From Prinia subflava (lineage: Eukaryota > Chordata > Aves > Passeriformes > Cisticolidae): 64,000 nucleotides of DNA. The first letter of the stretch is position 1, and every line of letters begins with the position of its first letter. The notes under the pieces were generated by a model. The model searched no databases. It saw only the letters and a list, made by a program, of their open reading frames with translations, and had not been told where the DNA came from. This document shows, one piece after another, positions 30,518 to 41,165 of the stretch. A program made the translations under genes and the position numbers. The stretch is from the NCBI RefSeq assembly GCF_021018805.1, contig NC_086283.1, forward strand, positions 22,719,662 through 22,783,661, written 5' to 3'.

Positions 30518-32251
30518 ACCTGTGACCCACAGCCACCACTTCCCCTGGGCTTGACATGAACGGATTCAGCATGGTTCAATGTTTTCAGTTGTGAATATTT
30601 TCAGTTGTTAATATTTTCAGCTGTTGATGTTTTCAGCTGTGAATGTTTTCAGTTGTTGATGTTTTTTGCCTGTGGTGCCCTTTGGCTCTCCCTGGGCACC
30701 AAACCCCAGCCTGTGCACTGGGTGCTGCGGGGCCCAGCCTGGCACTGGGGGCACTGGGGGTCCCTGGGCTCCTGGCTGGGTGGTTGGGGCTGGACAAGGA
30801 GCTCTTGCTGGGAGGAGGCAGTTGGCTCATCATTGGAAAGGAAAATTAGGTCACATTTCTGTTTTGAAGAGCCTGGATGGCATCCTGTTTATTTTGGTTT
30901 CTCCTAACAAGCGACAAGCTTCTGTTTCCCTCCAACCCCATTTCCTTCTCCAGTTTTTTTAAAGCATTTCTTCTTTTTCCTGCCTGTTTTTCCTAGAAAA
31001 CCGAAACTGAGCCATGCAGAGCTGCACAGAGCTGAGCTGAGCCAAGCCACAGGGACATGCCTGGGAACACCAGAGTCATCTGCAGATCCCAAAAAGCCAG
31101 GGGTCTGGATTTCTACCAGGCCAGCCTGAACCCTCTGTTAAATCATCCCCTATTGTCCAAGGCAGCCCATGGCACACTTTGTCCCCAGTTTATTTGGGAA
31201 ACCGTTCTGGTTCAGCAAGAGCCATTTGAAGGTCTTTTAATTTCTTCCCTGGCACTCATTCCTGACTTGCTTCTGCTGGATTCAATTGCAGCACTCCTCT
31301 CCGAGGTCCTTGAGCCACCCCTCTCTTCTCTCACTTCGTATTATCAGATATTTTTGAGTAACAGCAAAAACCTTGTCTACCTGTTCCTGCCTCTGCAGTG
31401 GCTCTTACCAGACAGGAGACCCCTGGGGACAGATGGAGATGGGACCCCTCATCTCTCTCTGTTCAGCACCCCCAAAATCCCCCCAAACCAAATCCTGTAG
31501 TGTAAATGAAACAAAAGACCAGTCAAAGCTGTAGGCATTCGTTTTAGGGGTTTGTTTGTGTGGTGGGAAGCCAAGAGTCATCAGGTTCAGAGCTGTTCCC
31601 ATCCCTACACATGCCAGGGGTTCCCTAGCTCTGAGTGAGCCCCCACTCCTCCCAAAATGTGAGCATCACCACCTGGGATGTCACTGCAAAGCCGTGTTTC
31701 CTTGGCAATCCCTTATCTCTCATCTCAGCCATCAGCATAATGAACGGCTCCGTTCCTGCATAAACAGCACCTGAACACCCCAGTGGAGTAGGGAATTGTC
31801 AGATTGAGGGAAAATGCCTGAAATGGAGAATCCCCTCAGGATTTTCCCTCAGGATCCGGGATTGTTCCTGAAAGGACAGGCTCTCCCTCTTTTCTAGGAG
31901 TAATGAGGTAATTAGGGAAGGAGTAAAGAATGGTTGCATCAGCACCTGAGGATTCCAGAGATGGGAACTGTCTTCGCTTACAGTCAGGGTTTGTGCTGCC
32001 AGTCACCAACTGTGTGTGACCAGTCAGAAGAATGCCTGGTCTTTCCAAGAGGGAAATACACACTCCTGGATTTGAAATATGTTTAAAGGAGGGGGTGAGA
32101 CTTGACATTATTGAAGCCATTTCTCACCTCGCTGCCAGGGAGAAGTGGGTCTGGGATGCTGGAGAAGAGCCAGGCAGAGCAGACAACTCCTGTGGCCCTG
32201 GAGTAGAATGTTCCTATGTTTGCATCCCCAGGGCCCTGGCTGGGGAGTTCA
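30518..32251. other. Unique noncoding DNA
   Basis: Apart from the 16-bp repeat at 30579 no repeat, exon or RNA gene was recognised. Confidence 0.45.
30579..30658. repeat. 16-bp tandem repeat, 5 copies
   Basis: Units in order: ATGTTTTCAGTTGTGA, ATATTTTCAGTTGTTA, ATATTTTCAGCTGTTG, ATGTTTTCAGCTGTGA, ATGTTTTCAGTTGTTG. Copies 3 and 4 carry a CAGCTG E-box where the others have CAGTTG (also CANNTG). The result is five E-box-like cores at exact 16-bp spacing. Confidence 0.9.
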
Positions 32252-32493
32252 GAGAATAGTTTGGGTTGGAAGGGTCCTCCAGTCCACTCCTGCCATGGGC
32301 AGGGACACCTTCCACTATCCCTGGTTCCTCCAAGCTCTGTCCAGCCTGGCTTTGGACATTTCCAGGGGCAGAGCAGCCACAGCTTCTCTGGGCACCCTGT
32401 GCCAGGGCCTCCCCACCCTCACTGTAAAAAATGCCTTCCCTGTATCTGACCTAAATAAACCTTTTAATTTAAAACCATCCCCCCTTGTCCTAG
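32252..32493 (-). mobile_element. CR1 retrotransposon, 3' fragment, minus orientation
   Basis: Read on plus: GAATAGTTTGGGTTGGAAGGGTCC, CCTGCCATGGGCAGGGACACCTTCCACTATCCC, GCAGCCACAGCTTCTCTGGGCACC, CTGTGCCAGGGCCTCCCCACCCTCACTGTAAAAAATGCC, TAATTTAAAACCATCCCCCC and TTGTCC. It is well preserved and noncoding. Confidence 0.93.
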
Positions 32494-32910
32494 AAATGGA
32501 GCCCTGCCCAAATTCCTCATCAGGGATGAAGGAAAAGCTGTGGTACTGTGATTGTTTAATCTGAGGCAGTGGAACTGCACTGTTCTCAGAGCTTTAATTT
32601 AGATGATTTAAGGTCTTTTTCTTTATGTTTTCTTCATTTGTAATTGCAAAGAGGCTGTGAACCAGGACACTGAGCTTATCGATGGCTCTGAGCAGCCGCC
32701 AGCTCCGAGGTGGGATGTGGCCAGACAGGAAAAAACCATCCCCTCCCCTACCTAATTAAGTGCCTCGTTGAGCTCTGCAGGCACACGTGGTTGTGGTGGC
32801 AGCAGTGACATTTTCAGCTCACTGGGGCAATGACAGCCAAGCAGAGCAGAGATCTGGGAGAGGCACCAAGCTAGGAAGAAAAACCACTTCCATGTGCCGC
32901 AGACATGTTC

Positions 32911-32970
32911 ATCTAAGGTGATCTTTAACCAGATCGCTTTAAAGATCACCATCTAAGGTGATCTTCAAAG
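32911..32970. repeat. 12-bp hairpin plus third direct copy of the same motif
   Basis: GGTGATCTTTAA (32917-32928) is the exact reverse complement of 32939-32950, with a 10-nt loop. The motif ATCTAAGGTGATCTT at 32911 recurs at 32951. Three copies of a GGTGATCTT-type site thus lie within 60 bases, two head to head and one direct. Confidence 0.85.
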
Positions 32971-33304
32971 TGTGCTGGCAAGGGACCCTGTGGAAATCTG
33001 GATTGGTGGGAGGGAAAGGACATCTGGGCACTGTGTACTGCAGGGATGCTGGAGAAGGTGGTGAAGGCACTGGGAGTCTTGGGAGGCTCTGCTACCCTTG
33101 CAGCCCTCTGAGGGGAAGCCGAGGGGGAGAGAGATCTCAAGAGGAGGCAGGTAGGAAGTGGGTTGGGAGATGAAAGCGCAGGGAAGGGGTGGGGAGCTCC
33201 AGGTGCGCTGGGACCTGACCTGGAAACAGGCAGGGAGGAATCTGAGCATCAGCAAACAGGCAAAAATAACCCTGCACCTAAGGAATGCCTGAGCAGCAGG
33301 AATG

Positions 33305-33321
33305 CCACGTGCTTCACGTGG
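33305..33321. promoter_or_regulatory. Palindromic double E-box
   Basis: CCACGTGCTTCACGTGG is a perfect palindrome with a 3-bp centre. It contains two CACGTG E-boxes, the class bound by MYC/MAX, USF and CLOCK/BMAL1 type bHLH factors. Function is inferred from motif only. Confidence 0.45.
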
Positions 33322-33551
33322 GGAGAGGAGAGGCAAAAATACCAACACGAGTACATCAGTATTGTTGCTCTCCCCTCCAGACCTTAACATTACCTGGGAC
33401 TCTGTAATGAATTCCCTGGCTTGAAAGAGCATTATCCTTTGCGAACTGGCTGCTCCAAGGCTGGGCTTTTGAAATAGATAGGACACTGTGGGAAGCTGGA
33501 GGCTCTGCTGTCTTCACCATCCCAAAGTCTGCCCTCCTTCCAGGCACGGGC

Positions 33552-33804
33552 AAGACAGGAAAAGACGAAATGGCCTCAAGTTGCTCGAGGGGGGGTTTAA
33601 TTGGATATTAAGGAAAAATTGTTCCCCCCAAGTGTTGTCCAACCCTGGCACAGCTGCCCAGGGCAGTGGTGGAGGTCCCATCTCTGGGGAGATTTAACAG
33701 ACAGGTAGACGGGGCACCTGGGGACACGGCTTAGTGGTGGCTGTGGAACAGTTGGAGTCGATGGTCTCAGAGGGCCTTTCCAACCCTGATGATCCAGTGA
33801 TTCC
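33552..33804 (+). mobile_element. CR1 3' fragment, plus orientation, older subfamily
   Basis: GACAGGAAAAGACGAAATGGCCTCAAGTTGC, GGGTTTAATTGGATATTAAGGAAAAATTG, CTGGCACAGCTGCCCAGGGCAGTGGTGGAGG, GGCTTAGTGGTGG, GGAGTCGATGGTCTCAGAGGGCC, TTTCCAACCCTGATGATCC and GTGATTCC. This is the subfamily with TGGCCTCAAGTTG and GTTGGACTCGATGATCT, distinct from the GGGACC type. Confidence 0.9.
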
Positions 33805-34960
33805 AAACCCACCGTGGCAGTACTCGAGGAGTCAGTGAGGGGAACTGCTGAGTCAGCAGTACCGCAGCCTTATCTGCCTTCTGCTGAGCCCTCCCTGCTG
33901 ATTGCTCTGGGTTTAGGGAGGAGCAGGTTTTGCTAAGTAGGACCAAATGACCCAGATCCTGGCACGCCCCTCCTGGTGTCAGCCCCACTTAGCCCTGCCA
34001 AGCCCGGGGTCAAGGCTCGGGGAACTCTGTCACCCCGTGACCCGGTGGGGACATCGCTGCCAGGTAGTACTCAAGAAGCTGCTGGTGTTGCTGTTCTTGG
34101 TTTCCTCTGGGTTTTATTTTCCTAACCATCTTCCAGATGCTGCAGAATCCCCAGATGCAGCCGCAACAAAGTTCTTGCATTTTTAACTTTAAAAAACATA
34201 ATTGGGTAACTGAGAATAATGACTAAAGAGCGCAATAAATCATGTCTCCACCTGGCCTGGAAAGGGGGGAGGGGCGGGGGACGCGTTCCTTCCCCCGCTA
34301 ATGAACAGCGCTGAGCCATCGGCACAAAACACTCCCAGAGTCAGCAGATCCGCTCCAGCCGTCGCAGGGCTCCGTGCTCCCGCCTGGGGACGCGGGGACA
34401 CGAACCCCTGGGCAGGAGGGGACTTGGAGACCTCCGAGGTTTGCCCCAGAGACAAACTGAAATAGAAATGGCACTGTGTGAGAGACGGAGACACTCGTGT
34501 GTCCCTCCAGGAATTTTTTGCCTGCATGGTTCAGCTCCCCTGTTCTCACCTGTCCAGTACCACGGCTGTGCCCGAGCCTTGCGAGCTGAGGCAGGAAACA
34601 GGAATAACAGAGCTGGAGCTGTTAGTGTTCCCATTTTTGCTCCTTTATCCATCCAGCCAGTGCTGTCATCCCCAGTGCCAAGATCCCCCACAGCCACAGG
34701 ACCTGGTGGCAGTGATGGCCGTGGAGCTGGGGGCAGCGGAGCACCAGGAATGTCAGAGTTTCCCTCACTCTCCATGCTGTGTTCCCAGGACTTGGCTGGG
34801 ATCTCAACCTCCTTCCCACCCCAAGGCTTCCCCTCTGCAGGGCAAAGGGAAGGATATTTTTGGTTCTTTTCCCAGCATCTTTCAAAAGGAGATGTGGGAT
34901 GGATTAGGACCCTCTGTGGTAGGATTAGGAGGGAATCCCATGGAGTGACATGATAGAAGA
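33805..34960. other. Unique noncoding DNA, conserved-looking at 34130-34250
   Basis: The 34130-34250 block (TTGCATTTTTAACTTTAAAAAACATAATTGGG, GAATAATGACTAAAGAGCGCAATAAATCATG) is AT-rich and reads like a conserved noncoding element. It is followed by a GC-rich patch. Nothing coding was recognised. Confidence 0.35.
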
Positions 34961-35222
34961 GAATCATGGAATCACTAAGGTTGGAAAGGACCTTAAAGAT
35001 CATTAAGTCCAATTGTCATTAACCCCACCAGGTTTACCACCACATTGTGTCCTCCAGTGCCGCATCCACACGGTTTCTGAATACTTACAAGGATGGTACC
35101 TCCGCCACTGCCCTGGACAGCCTGTTCAATGCTTTGTAACACTTCTTGTGAAGAGATTCTTCCTAACGTCCAATCTAAACTTCTCTCGGTGCAGCTTGAG
35201 GCCATTTCACTGTTGTTTCCTC
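34961..35222 (-). mobile_element. CR1 3' fragment, minus orientation, older subfamily
   Basis: Read on plus: GAATCATGGAATCACTAAGGTTGGAAAGGACCTTAAAGATCATTAAGTCCAA, CCTCCAGTGCCGCATCCACACGG, CCTCCGCCACTGCCCTGGACAGCCTGTTCAATGC, GAAGAGATTCTTCCTAACGTCCAATCTAAAC and GCAGCTTGAGGCCATTTC. It carries the GCACTTCGAGGC-type diagnostic region of the older subfamily. Confidence 0.92.
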
Positions 35223-36460
35223 CCAGATATGACTTTTAGACACAGAGCACTCCTGAGAGAGCACAGGAGGCAGCAGCCAGCGCAGGGAGGGACAGAGCTG
35301 CGAGCCCCTTGTTCTCCATCCAGGGGCAGGGCTGGGAACAAGGATTCAGCGTGAGGGGAGGTGTCTTGCACAGGTCACTGACACTACAGGACATACACAG
35401 CCCTTCTCCAAAGAGACTTTCCCAGCCCAGCCTTCCCTCAGTCCCATGCTTTGGCAGGATTCCTCCCAGCCTGCAGCCTTATCTGCTGTTCCAAGGCAAG
35501 ATGCTTATCTGCCTGAGCCTCTTCAAGCTGATAGTTGCTCTTATCTCTGCTGCTCTCCAGGGCTTCCAGGCTGGGGGGTTTGTGGCACAGTCTTGGAAAA
35601 AGTTCAGCTTTGGGAAACTAAACCTGGGAGTGATTTCTGGATTTTTATCACTCACTGTTCCTCGTTCCAGAGCCTGTGAGGGACTCGTGGCTGTGTTAAA
35701 GGGATATGGAAGCAGAGCCTTTTCCAGCAGCCTTTGACAGTGACAGACACAGCCATGGCAAAGAAGTGTCCCACGGGCACACAAAGGCCACAAGGAGGTT
35801 GGTGCAGGAAGGCCGGGGAGAGACAGGACTAAAAAACTGCCCTGAAAGCTCCAGGTTTGGCTGGTGGTCATCCAAAAGCCCCTTCATCCACCTTTGCAAT
35901 TAAATTTTGGGGTTTTGTCCACTTTGACCTTGGCCAAACTTCTCCAGCCTCTGTGGCTTGGTCTCCTGACCTTCTCCGTCCTCCTGGGAACAATGCCTCT
36001 GCCCACAGGCTGTTCCCGAAAGCTGCAAGGAAAACATAAACATAATTGAGAAAAAGTAATTGAAACTTTCAAGAGCTGATGAGAGAGTTCTCTCCTTGGC
36101 CCGCCATTCGTCGCCAGGAAATAAACACCTTTATGGCTGCTGTAATTAAGGCCTAAATACAACAGAGACAAAATTTCTGTCATTAAAAGTATCCTCAAAG
36201 ATCTCATGCCTCCACCTGCTTCCCTCCAATGCCGCTTTCCCAGATTTCATCCACACAGCAACACCTTTCCAGACACAAGCGTCACCTCTAACCTCAACCC
36301 AGGTGAAATTTTCCCAGTTTCTCAGCAGTTTTTCCCCATTAAATCCACCTCATACTTCAGTGCTGCCCTGAAGCTCTTGCCCTGTTGGATGCTGTCCCTT
36401 TGCCCTGTGTGGCCTGGCCACCTGCGTGTCCCAGTCACTCCCTGCATCCATGATGACCTG
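35223..36460. other. Unique noncoding DNA, conserved-looking at 36020-36200
   Basis: The block at 36020-36200 (ACATAATTGAG, AAAGTAATTGAAACTTTC, GCTGTAATTAAGGCCTAAATAC) has closely spaced AATT cores and resembles a conserved noncoding element. The rest is unremarkable. Confidence 0.35.
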
Positions 36461-36628
36461 AGGCATTGGTTGCCCAAGGGTGTTGTGGATTCCCCATTCC
36501 TGGAAATGTTCAAGGCTGGGTTGGACACAGCATGGAACAACCTGGGGCAGTGGAAGGTCTTCCTGTTCATGGCAAGGGGTGGAACAAGATGGGTTTTCCA
36601 ACCCAAGCCTTTCTGTAATTCCATGATG
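36461..36628 (+). mobile_element. CR1 3' fragment, plus orientation
   Basis: GGCATTGGTTGCCCAAGGG, TTGTGGATTCCCCATTCCTGGAAATGTTCAAGGCTGGGTTGG, CATGGAACAACCTGGGGCAGTGGAAGG, TTCATGGCAAGGGGTGGAACAAGATGGG and CCAACCCAAGCCTTTCTGTAATTCCATGATG. Short but complete at the 3' end. Confidence 0.9.
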
Positions 36629-39600
36629 CTGGAGCTGGTAGAAGACTTTCAGTGTCACATCTCCAAGCACTGTGTCTTGCTCAGCTCTGCTGGCCCACAG
36701 TAGGCCCAAACCATGGCTAATTCCATGTTTTCTTGAGTGGCTGGAGACCCTTGGGCATCGTGGTGCTCGGAGAGCTTGGTGTTGCTGTGTCTATTGTATT
36801 TGTAAGCTCGTTAGCTGATTAACCACACTCGCAAGCTGGCAGCCTGACTGCCTCTCTGAGGGGCTTCAGTGGGAGCCTGGAACAATGCAATGACACAGAC
36901 AAAGGGTTTAATGGATAATTAATTGTTCCAGCGTGTGAAGTTTCTGTGCAAAGATCCTGGTGAATCAGAGTTTCCGATTTCCACCCCCTTTACAATAGAA
37001 CTAAATAGTAACACAGAAATCATGGAATGGATTGGAAGATTTTTGAAAAGAGAAGGGCCAGAAATGAGGCTCATTTGGGGTGGGTTGCCCCAGCACTGCA
37101 GCTCTGTATCCATTTCCTAATCCTGCAGCAGGCTCAGGGCACCTTCCACACAGAGAAGGTGTTGCTTCTAGGACAGCAAATACAGCAGAATGAGGGAAAG
37201 AGAAGGGTCAGTGGAGGCTGCCCAGCCCTGCAGGAAACATGCTGCCAGCCCTGTAAAGGAGCAGAGGATGCCTTCTCCATCCTCCTGAGCTGCCCTCGCA
37301 CCACCAGGATCATCACCAGCACCACCTGTGAGCACCTGGCACGGCAGCATCCCTGTGCCAGCAGATCCACTGGGACAGAGCCCGGAAGCCACGACGCGCC
37401 GAACACCCAACACACCCACCCGGTGCTACATCCACGCATTCCCTTACACAGCCCTGATCCCACACTGGAATTCTGCCGTTTCCCTCGTTTGGCAGGTTGT
37501 ATTTGACACCTCTCAAAGGCCCAACACACAGGGCGCAGAGCCTGGGGCACAGGCGCACAGGGAGAGACGGTGCGCCCATACGCGTGCTCACACCCACGTT
37601 AGGCACACACACACACACGAGCACACAGCAGAGTAATGCTTTCCCCTGTCTGCATCCCCCTCTCTCGTTTCTGAGCTGTGGCCAGAGCCCAGGAGAGGAG
37701 TTGCTCCCAGCCCGGGCCCGGCACAAAGCCGGGCTCAGCGGGGCCGGGCACAATGGCAGATTACATTAGAGACAACAGCCAGACGTGTCCTTATCATCCC
37801 AGGTTAATATGACTATGGATTAATGCTGTAGCTGCTGATTGTTATGGAAATCCCCCCATTTAGCTCCTTCCCAAAGCACTGACAGCTCTAGCCTCGAATT
37901 CAGAGCAGGGGTGGAACTTGTTAATGGATTTCATTTTCCTGCAGGAAGCCACAGCATTTAGAGGGAGAGGCAGAGGCAGGGTGCTAACTTCCTGGAAGGT
38001 TTCCAGTCTGCATTGAGGCACCGTGGACGGTTAATCCCTTGCTCGGATGCAAAACGATGTGAAGAGCCGTGTTGGTCTTGCCTCTCTAGGAAAAGGGAGG
38101 AATTTGGATGTCGGGAAGTGAGCATTCATGGGATTGTTTCCTCTCGAAACCTCTCCTAGCTTGGGTAATGAGTGTCCCGGGCACATCCCACTCCCTGTTC
38201 ACAGGCACGCCTGGCACTGCACCTGCTGCAGGGATGGCTCTGCCAACCTTGGCTGCCTGGTGCCAGCTCGGGGATTGGAGCTGCTGCCATCCCTCTGCTT
38301 TGTTGTCATCTTGTAGCTGCTGTGTGTGTTCCTGGCTGTCCCCTGGCCGATGGGAACACTCCCTGTTCCCGCAGTGCGGCTCAGCCCTGCCACTCTCTCC
38401 CTGCACAGCTCCCTCCTCTTTCATCGCTTTGTCCCTGTCCCCCTGAGCAATGGGAAAATATCCAACTGCTCCTGAGCAAACCTGGAATGTCTCTGTGCAT
38501 CCCTACCCCAACGAGCTATTTAGGATTCAGATGATGACTCGTGGGGCAGGTCTCCAAAAGCCTGGGCGAAGGAGGGCTCTGACACCGGCACGAGGAGCAG
38601 ACGGATTGCCAGGCACTCACAATTAGGGCTTTTCTTACAGGTATTTGTGTTATGTTTAAGACCAGGGCCCTCTCCCCTTCCCTCCTGCTCCCTCTCATCA
38701 GGAGGGATCATTAGTCCTTGCAAGATGGTCCAAGTTCTCTCGGGCATTTTTCCTGAGGAAGTTCGTGGATATCTCAACCCCCAGCCAAAGGCCACTGCTG
38801 CCCATGGGAAGGGATGAAATCCCACCCATCCCATCCCAGTTCTGCCACAACAAAACAAACCAAACAGAAATGAAGCCAAGAAGGACGATGGTGGTTTTTT
38901 TCCACCGTGCAGGGAGTTGATCCCCGAGCTGACGCTCCCGTTGGAACAGAGCCCCTTGGTGGGGTCGGAGCGGTGGGAGCTGACAGCAGAGACACCCGGG
39001 GTCCTCCCCACTGCTGAAACACGCGTTCCTTGGAGAAACCAGTGGAGCTTCCAGAGGCAGGGGCTGTGTCTGACCACAGTTTTACACACTCCCTGCACAC
39101 AGGATACCTGATCCTGACGGGAGCTTTGGGATGCTGCTTCAGCACACGCCGTGCATAGTAATAACACTAATGAATCCCGTCCCTAATTGTCCCGCTCTCG
39201 GGGGCGACAGGAGCTCCCTGTCCCAAGCCCTGCTCGGGGGAGGGAAGGGGGGTTGCTGTGGAGATGCCTTGAGGGATCCCACACTTTGGAGCCTGACTTC
39301 AGGTGCAGGAATAAGCAGCACGAACAGTCTGGGGAGACAAAGCTGCCCTTCTCATGGAAATGCCTCTGGGGGTGCCGAGACGGGAGGGAGGGAAACAGAG
39401 GGGCTCTAGCCATGGAGATGCAGCATTGTTTCCCTGCAATTAGCATGTTTTCCAAAGCTTTCCACGAGTCATCAGCAGCTTTTTAAGGGGATTTTGCCAA
39501 GGAGCATTTAAATGGAAATCCCCCAGAGATACAGATCCTCTGTTCGGGGTCTCCCTGGAAGGTAGCTGCTTCCCAGGGGAAACCAGGCCCCACCTGCTCT

Positions 39601-39835
39601 GTGGGTTTATGTGGATCTCAGATCCGGGGATTTTCATGTGCTCCAGTATGGGAACAGCGTTCCCGACTGCAGCCCCTCTCCTGCAGTGCTGCTCCTCAGC
39701 CTCAGGTCCTGCTCCTGCAGGGATGTGGGATGGTCACTGCTGCTCCCTTCCATCTGCCCAGACACACTCTGCCGTGCTCAGGGGTTCCCAGGGCACGGAC
39801 ACACACACACACACCGCCAATTCCCAAGGGAGTAA
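36629..39835. other. Unique noncoding DNA with two conserved-looking blocks
   Basis: Two blocks read as candidate regulatory DNA: 36900-37000 (TTTAATGGATAATTAATTGTTCC) and 37750-37865 (GCAGATTACATTAGAGACAA, GGTTAATATGACTATGGATTAATGCTG). A short CA-rich patch lies near 37603-37627 and a (CA)n near 39800-39815. GCCCGGC/GCCGGGC dyads lie near 37710-37728. No exon was recognised. Confidence 0.35.
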
Positions 39836-39903
39836 AAGCATGGAATCTTGGAGCAGTCTGACTAGATGAAGTCCCTTCCAACCCCAAGCCTTCTGTGGTT
39901 CCA
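39836..39903 (+). mobile_element. CR1 terminal scrap, plus orientation
   Basis: GACTAGATGAAGTCCCTTCCAACCCCAAGCC followed by TTCTGTGGTTCC matches the last 45 to 60 bases of CR1 (ACTAGATGATCTTTAAGGTCCCTTCCAACCCAAACC, then the ATTCTATG tail). Confidence 0.75.
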
Positions 39904-40889
39904 CGTGTGGCAACATCACTGTCCCAGTGGTGGCTGAAGAGATCCCGGGGGACAGTGCCAGTCGCTGGGTGGGACTGGCAGGGAGGTTGGTCCTCTTCCA
40001 GCAGGAAAGCTGAGAGGAGACACCCAGAAGAGTCACCGGCTGGAGCCATCCGGCTTTTGGTCATCCAAATGAGCAACACCAGGACCCTAAAGCAGCGTTT
40101 GGAGACAGAAATGACATCACCTGATGGGCAGAAATGATATAGAGTCTGCAGCACCACCCCACAGCTCCATCCAGGTGCAGGTGCAGACATGGATGCAGAT
40201 GAAGGTGTTGATGCAGGTACAGGTGCAGGCAGACACCTGAGAGGTGTGGGCAGTGAGTGCCAGTCCCAGTGCTGCTCTTGGGGGGCCAGGCTGGATCTCC
40301 CTCTCTGGATGAAGATCCTTCTGCAGTCTCACTTTGCCCTTCTGTCACTCTCTTTCACAGCCCTGTGGCAATCCAGGCGTCCCCTGAAAAAAACACATTG
40401 TGACTTTCCCAGCTGAAGGTCCCAGGGACCAAACTGCTGGATCCGACTCAATGCCCCCCTGCCTCACCTTCCCACAAAAAGGAAGCTGCAGTTTTGCTCC
40501 TTTCCTCAAGGATGAGGAATTTCAGCCCAGTTTAATGTGCAGGCCTGTGCCTGTGAGATTTTCCTGGCCTGGTGATTTATGCCAGGGTCTGAGTTATAAC
40601 TCCCATTTCTGTTTAAAAGCTAAACACTCCAACAGTGGGGGCTATTACTGTCAGCACGTCCCGGCTCCGGAGATCCAATCGAGCCAGAGCCAACATTATC
40701 TGGGTGTTTGTCTACCTGATGGAGCTGCCTTGCCTTCCCCTCCCTCACATATTGCTGTCTCAAGGACTGTTTTCCAAGCAACAATTCATGTCTCCTTCAG
40801 TCATCAGCGAAAACAATCAAGCTCAATTTTATTTTTGGCAGAAATCAAATGCTAAATGAGATCTCGGAATCATAAACAAGAGTGATGCC
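39904..40889. other. Unique noncoding DNA
   Basis: A degenerate GGTGCA / GATGCA hexamer repeat occupies 40173-40229. AT-rich patches lie near 40790-40880. No exon was recognised. Confidence 0.4.
40173..40229. repeat. Degenerate hexamer repeat (GGTGCA / GATGCA)
   Basis: Successive AGGTGC, AGGTGC, AGACAT, GGATGC, AGATGA, AGGTGT, TGATGC, AGGTAC, AGGTGC units align at 6-bp period with frequent substitutions. Confidence 0.6.
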
Positions 40890-41165
40890 GACAAATCAGA
40901 AGGAATTCAGGGAAGAGCGGCACAGATGATGAAGGGGCAGGAGGGATTGATGATGGGGAAAGATTAAAATAAGGAAATACAGCCAGGCCAGGAGAAGACT
41001 AACAGAGAATATAATGGCTGTCTAGGAATATCTGAAGGGTGTAAACACTGAAAAGGAAGAAATATTGTCCAGAATGGCCCAAAAGCAGTAGAGCTATGAA
41101 TAAAGGTGATGAAACTCAACAAAGGGAAATTCAGCCTGAACACCAGCAAAGATTTCCCCATTTCT
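40890..41165 (+). mobile_element. Old CR1-like LINE fragment, plus orientation
   Basis: ATGATGAAGGGGCAGGAGGGATTGATGATGGGGAAAGATTAAAATAAGGAAATACAGCC, AGAGAATATAATGGCTGTCTAGGAATATCTGAAGGGTGTAAACA, GAAGAAATATTGTCCAG, AGAGCTATGAATAAAGG and AACTCAACAAAGGGAAATTCAG line up with the amniote-wide CR1 3' region (GATGAAGGGTCTGGAG.., AAAGATTAAAAGAACTAAATATG.., ATAACAGTCTTCAAATACATCAAAGG). It is much more diverged than the other copies and its 3' terminus is not clear. Confidence 0.7.

Larger units (their letters stand above)
32494..33551. other. Unique noncoding DNA with AT-rich patch and two dyads
   Basis: AT-rich at 32580-32660 (GCTTTAATTTAGATGATTTAAGG, TTTGTAATTGCAAAG). The inverted repeats at 32911 and 33305 are listed separately. 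No exon was recognised. Confidence 0.4.

Noticed and set aside
37010..37060. CATGGAATGGATTGGAAG as a CR1 tail
   Set aside because: Only about 18 bases resemble CR1 and the following sequence does not match, so chance is more likely.
39800..39815. (CA)n microsatellite; also 37603-37627
   Set aside because: Too short (about eight units) to list as a distinct element beyond the block note.
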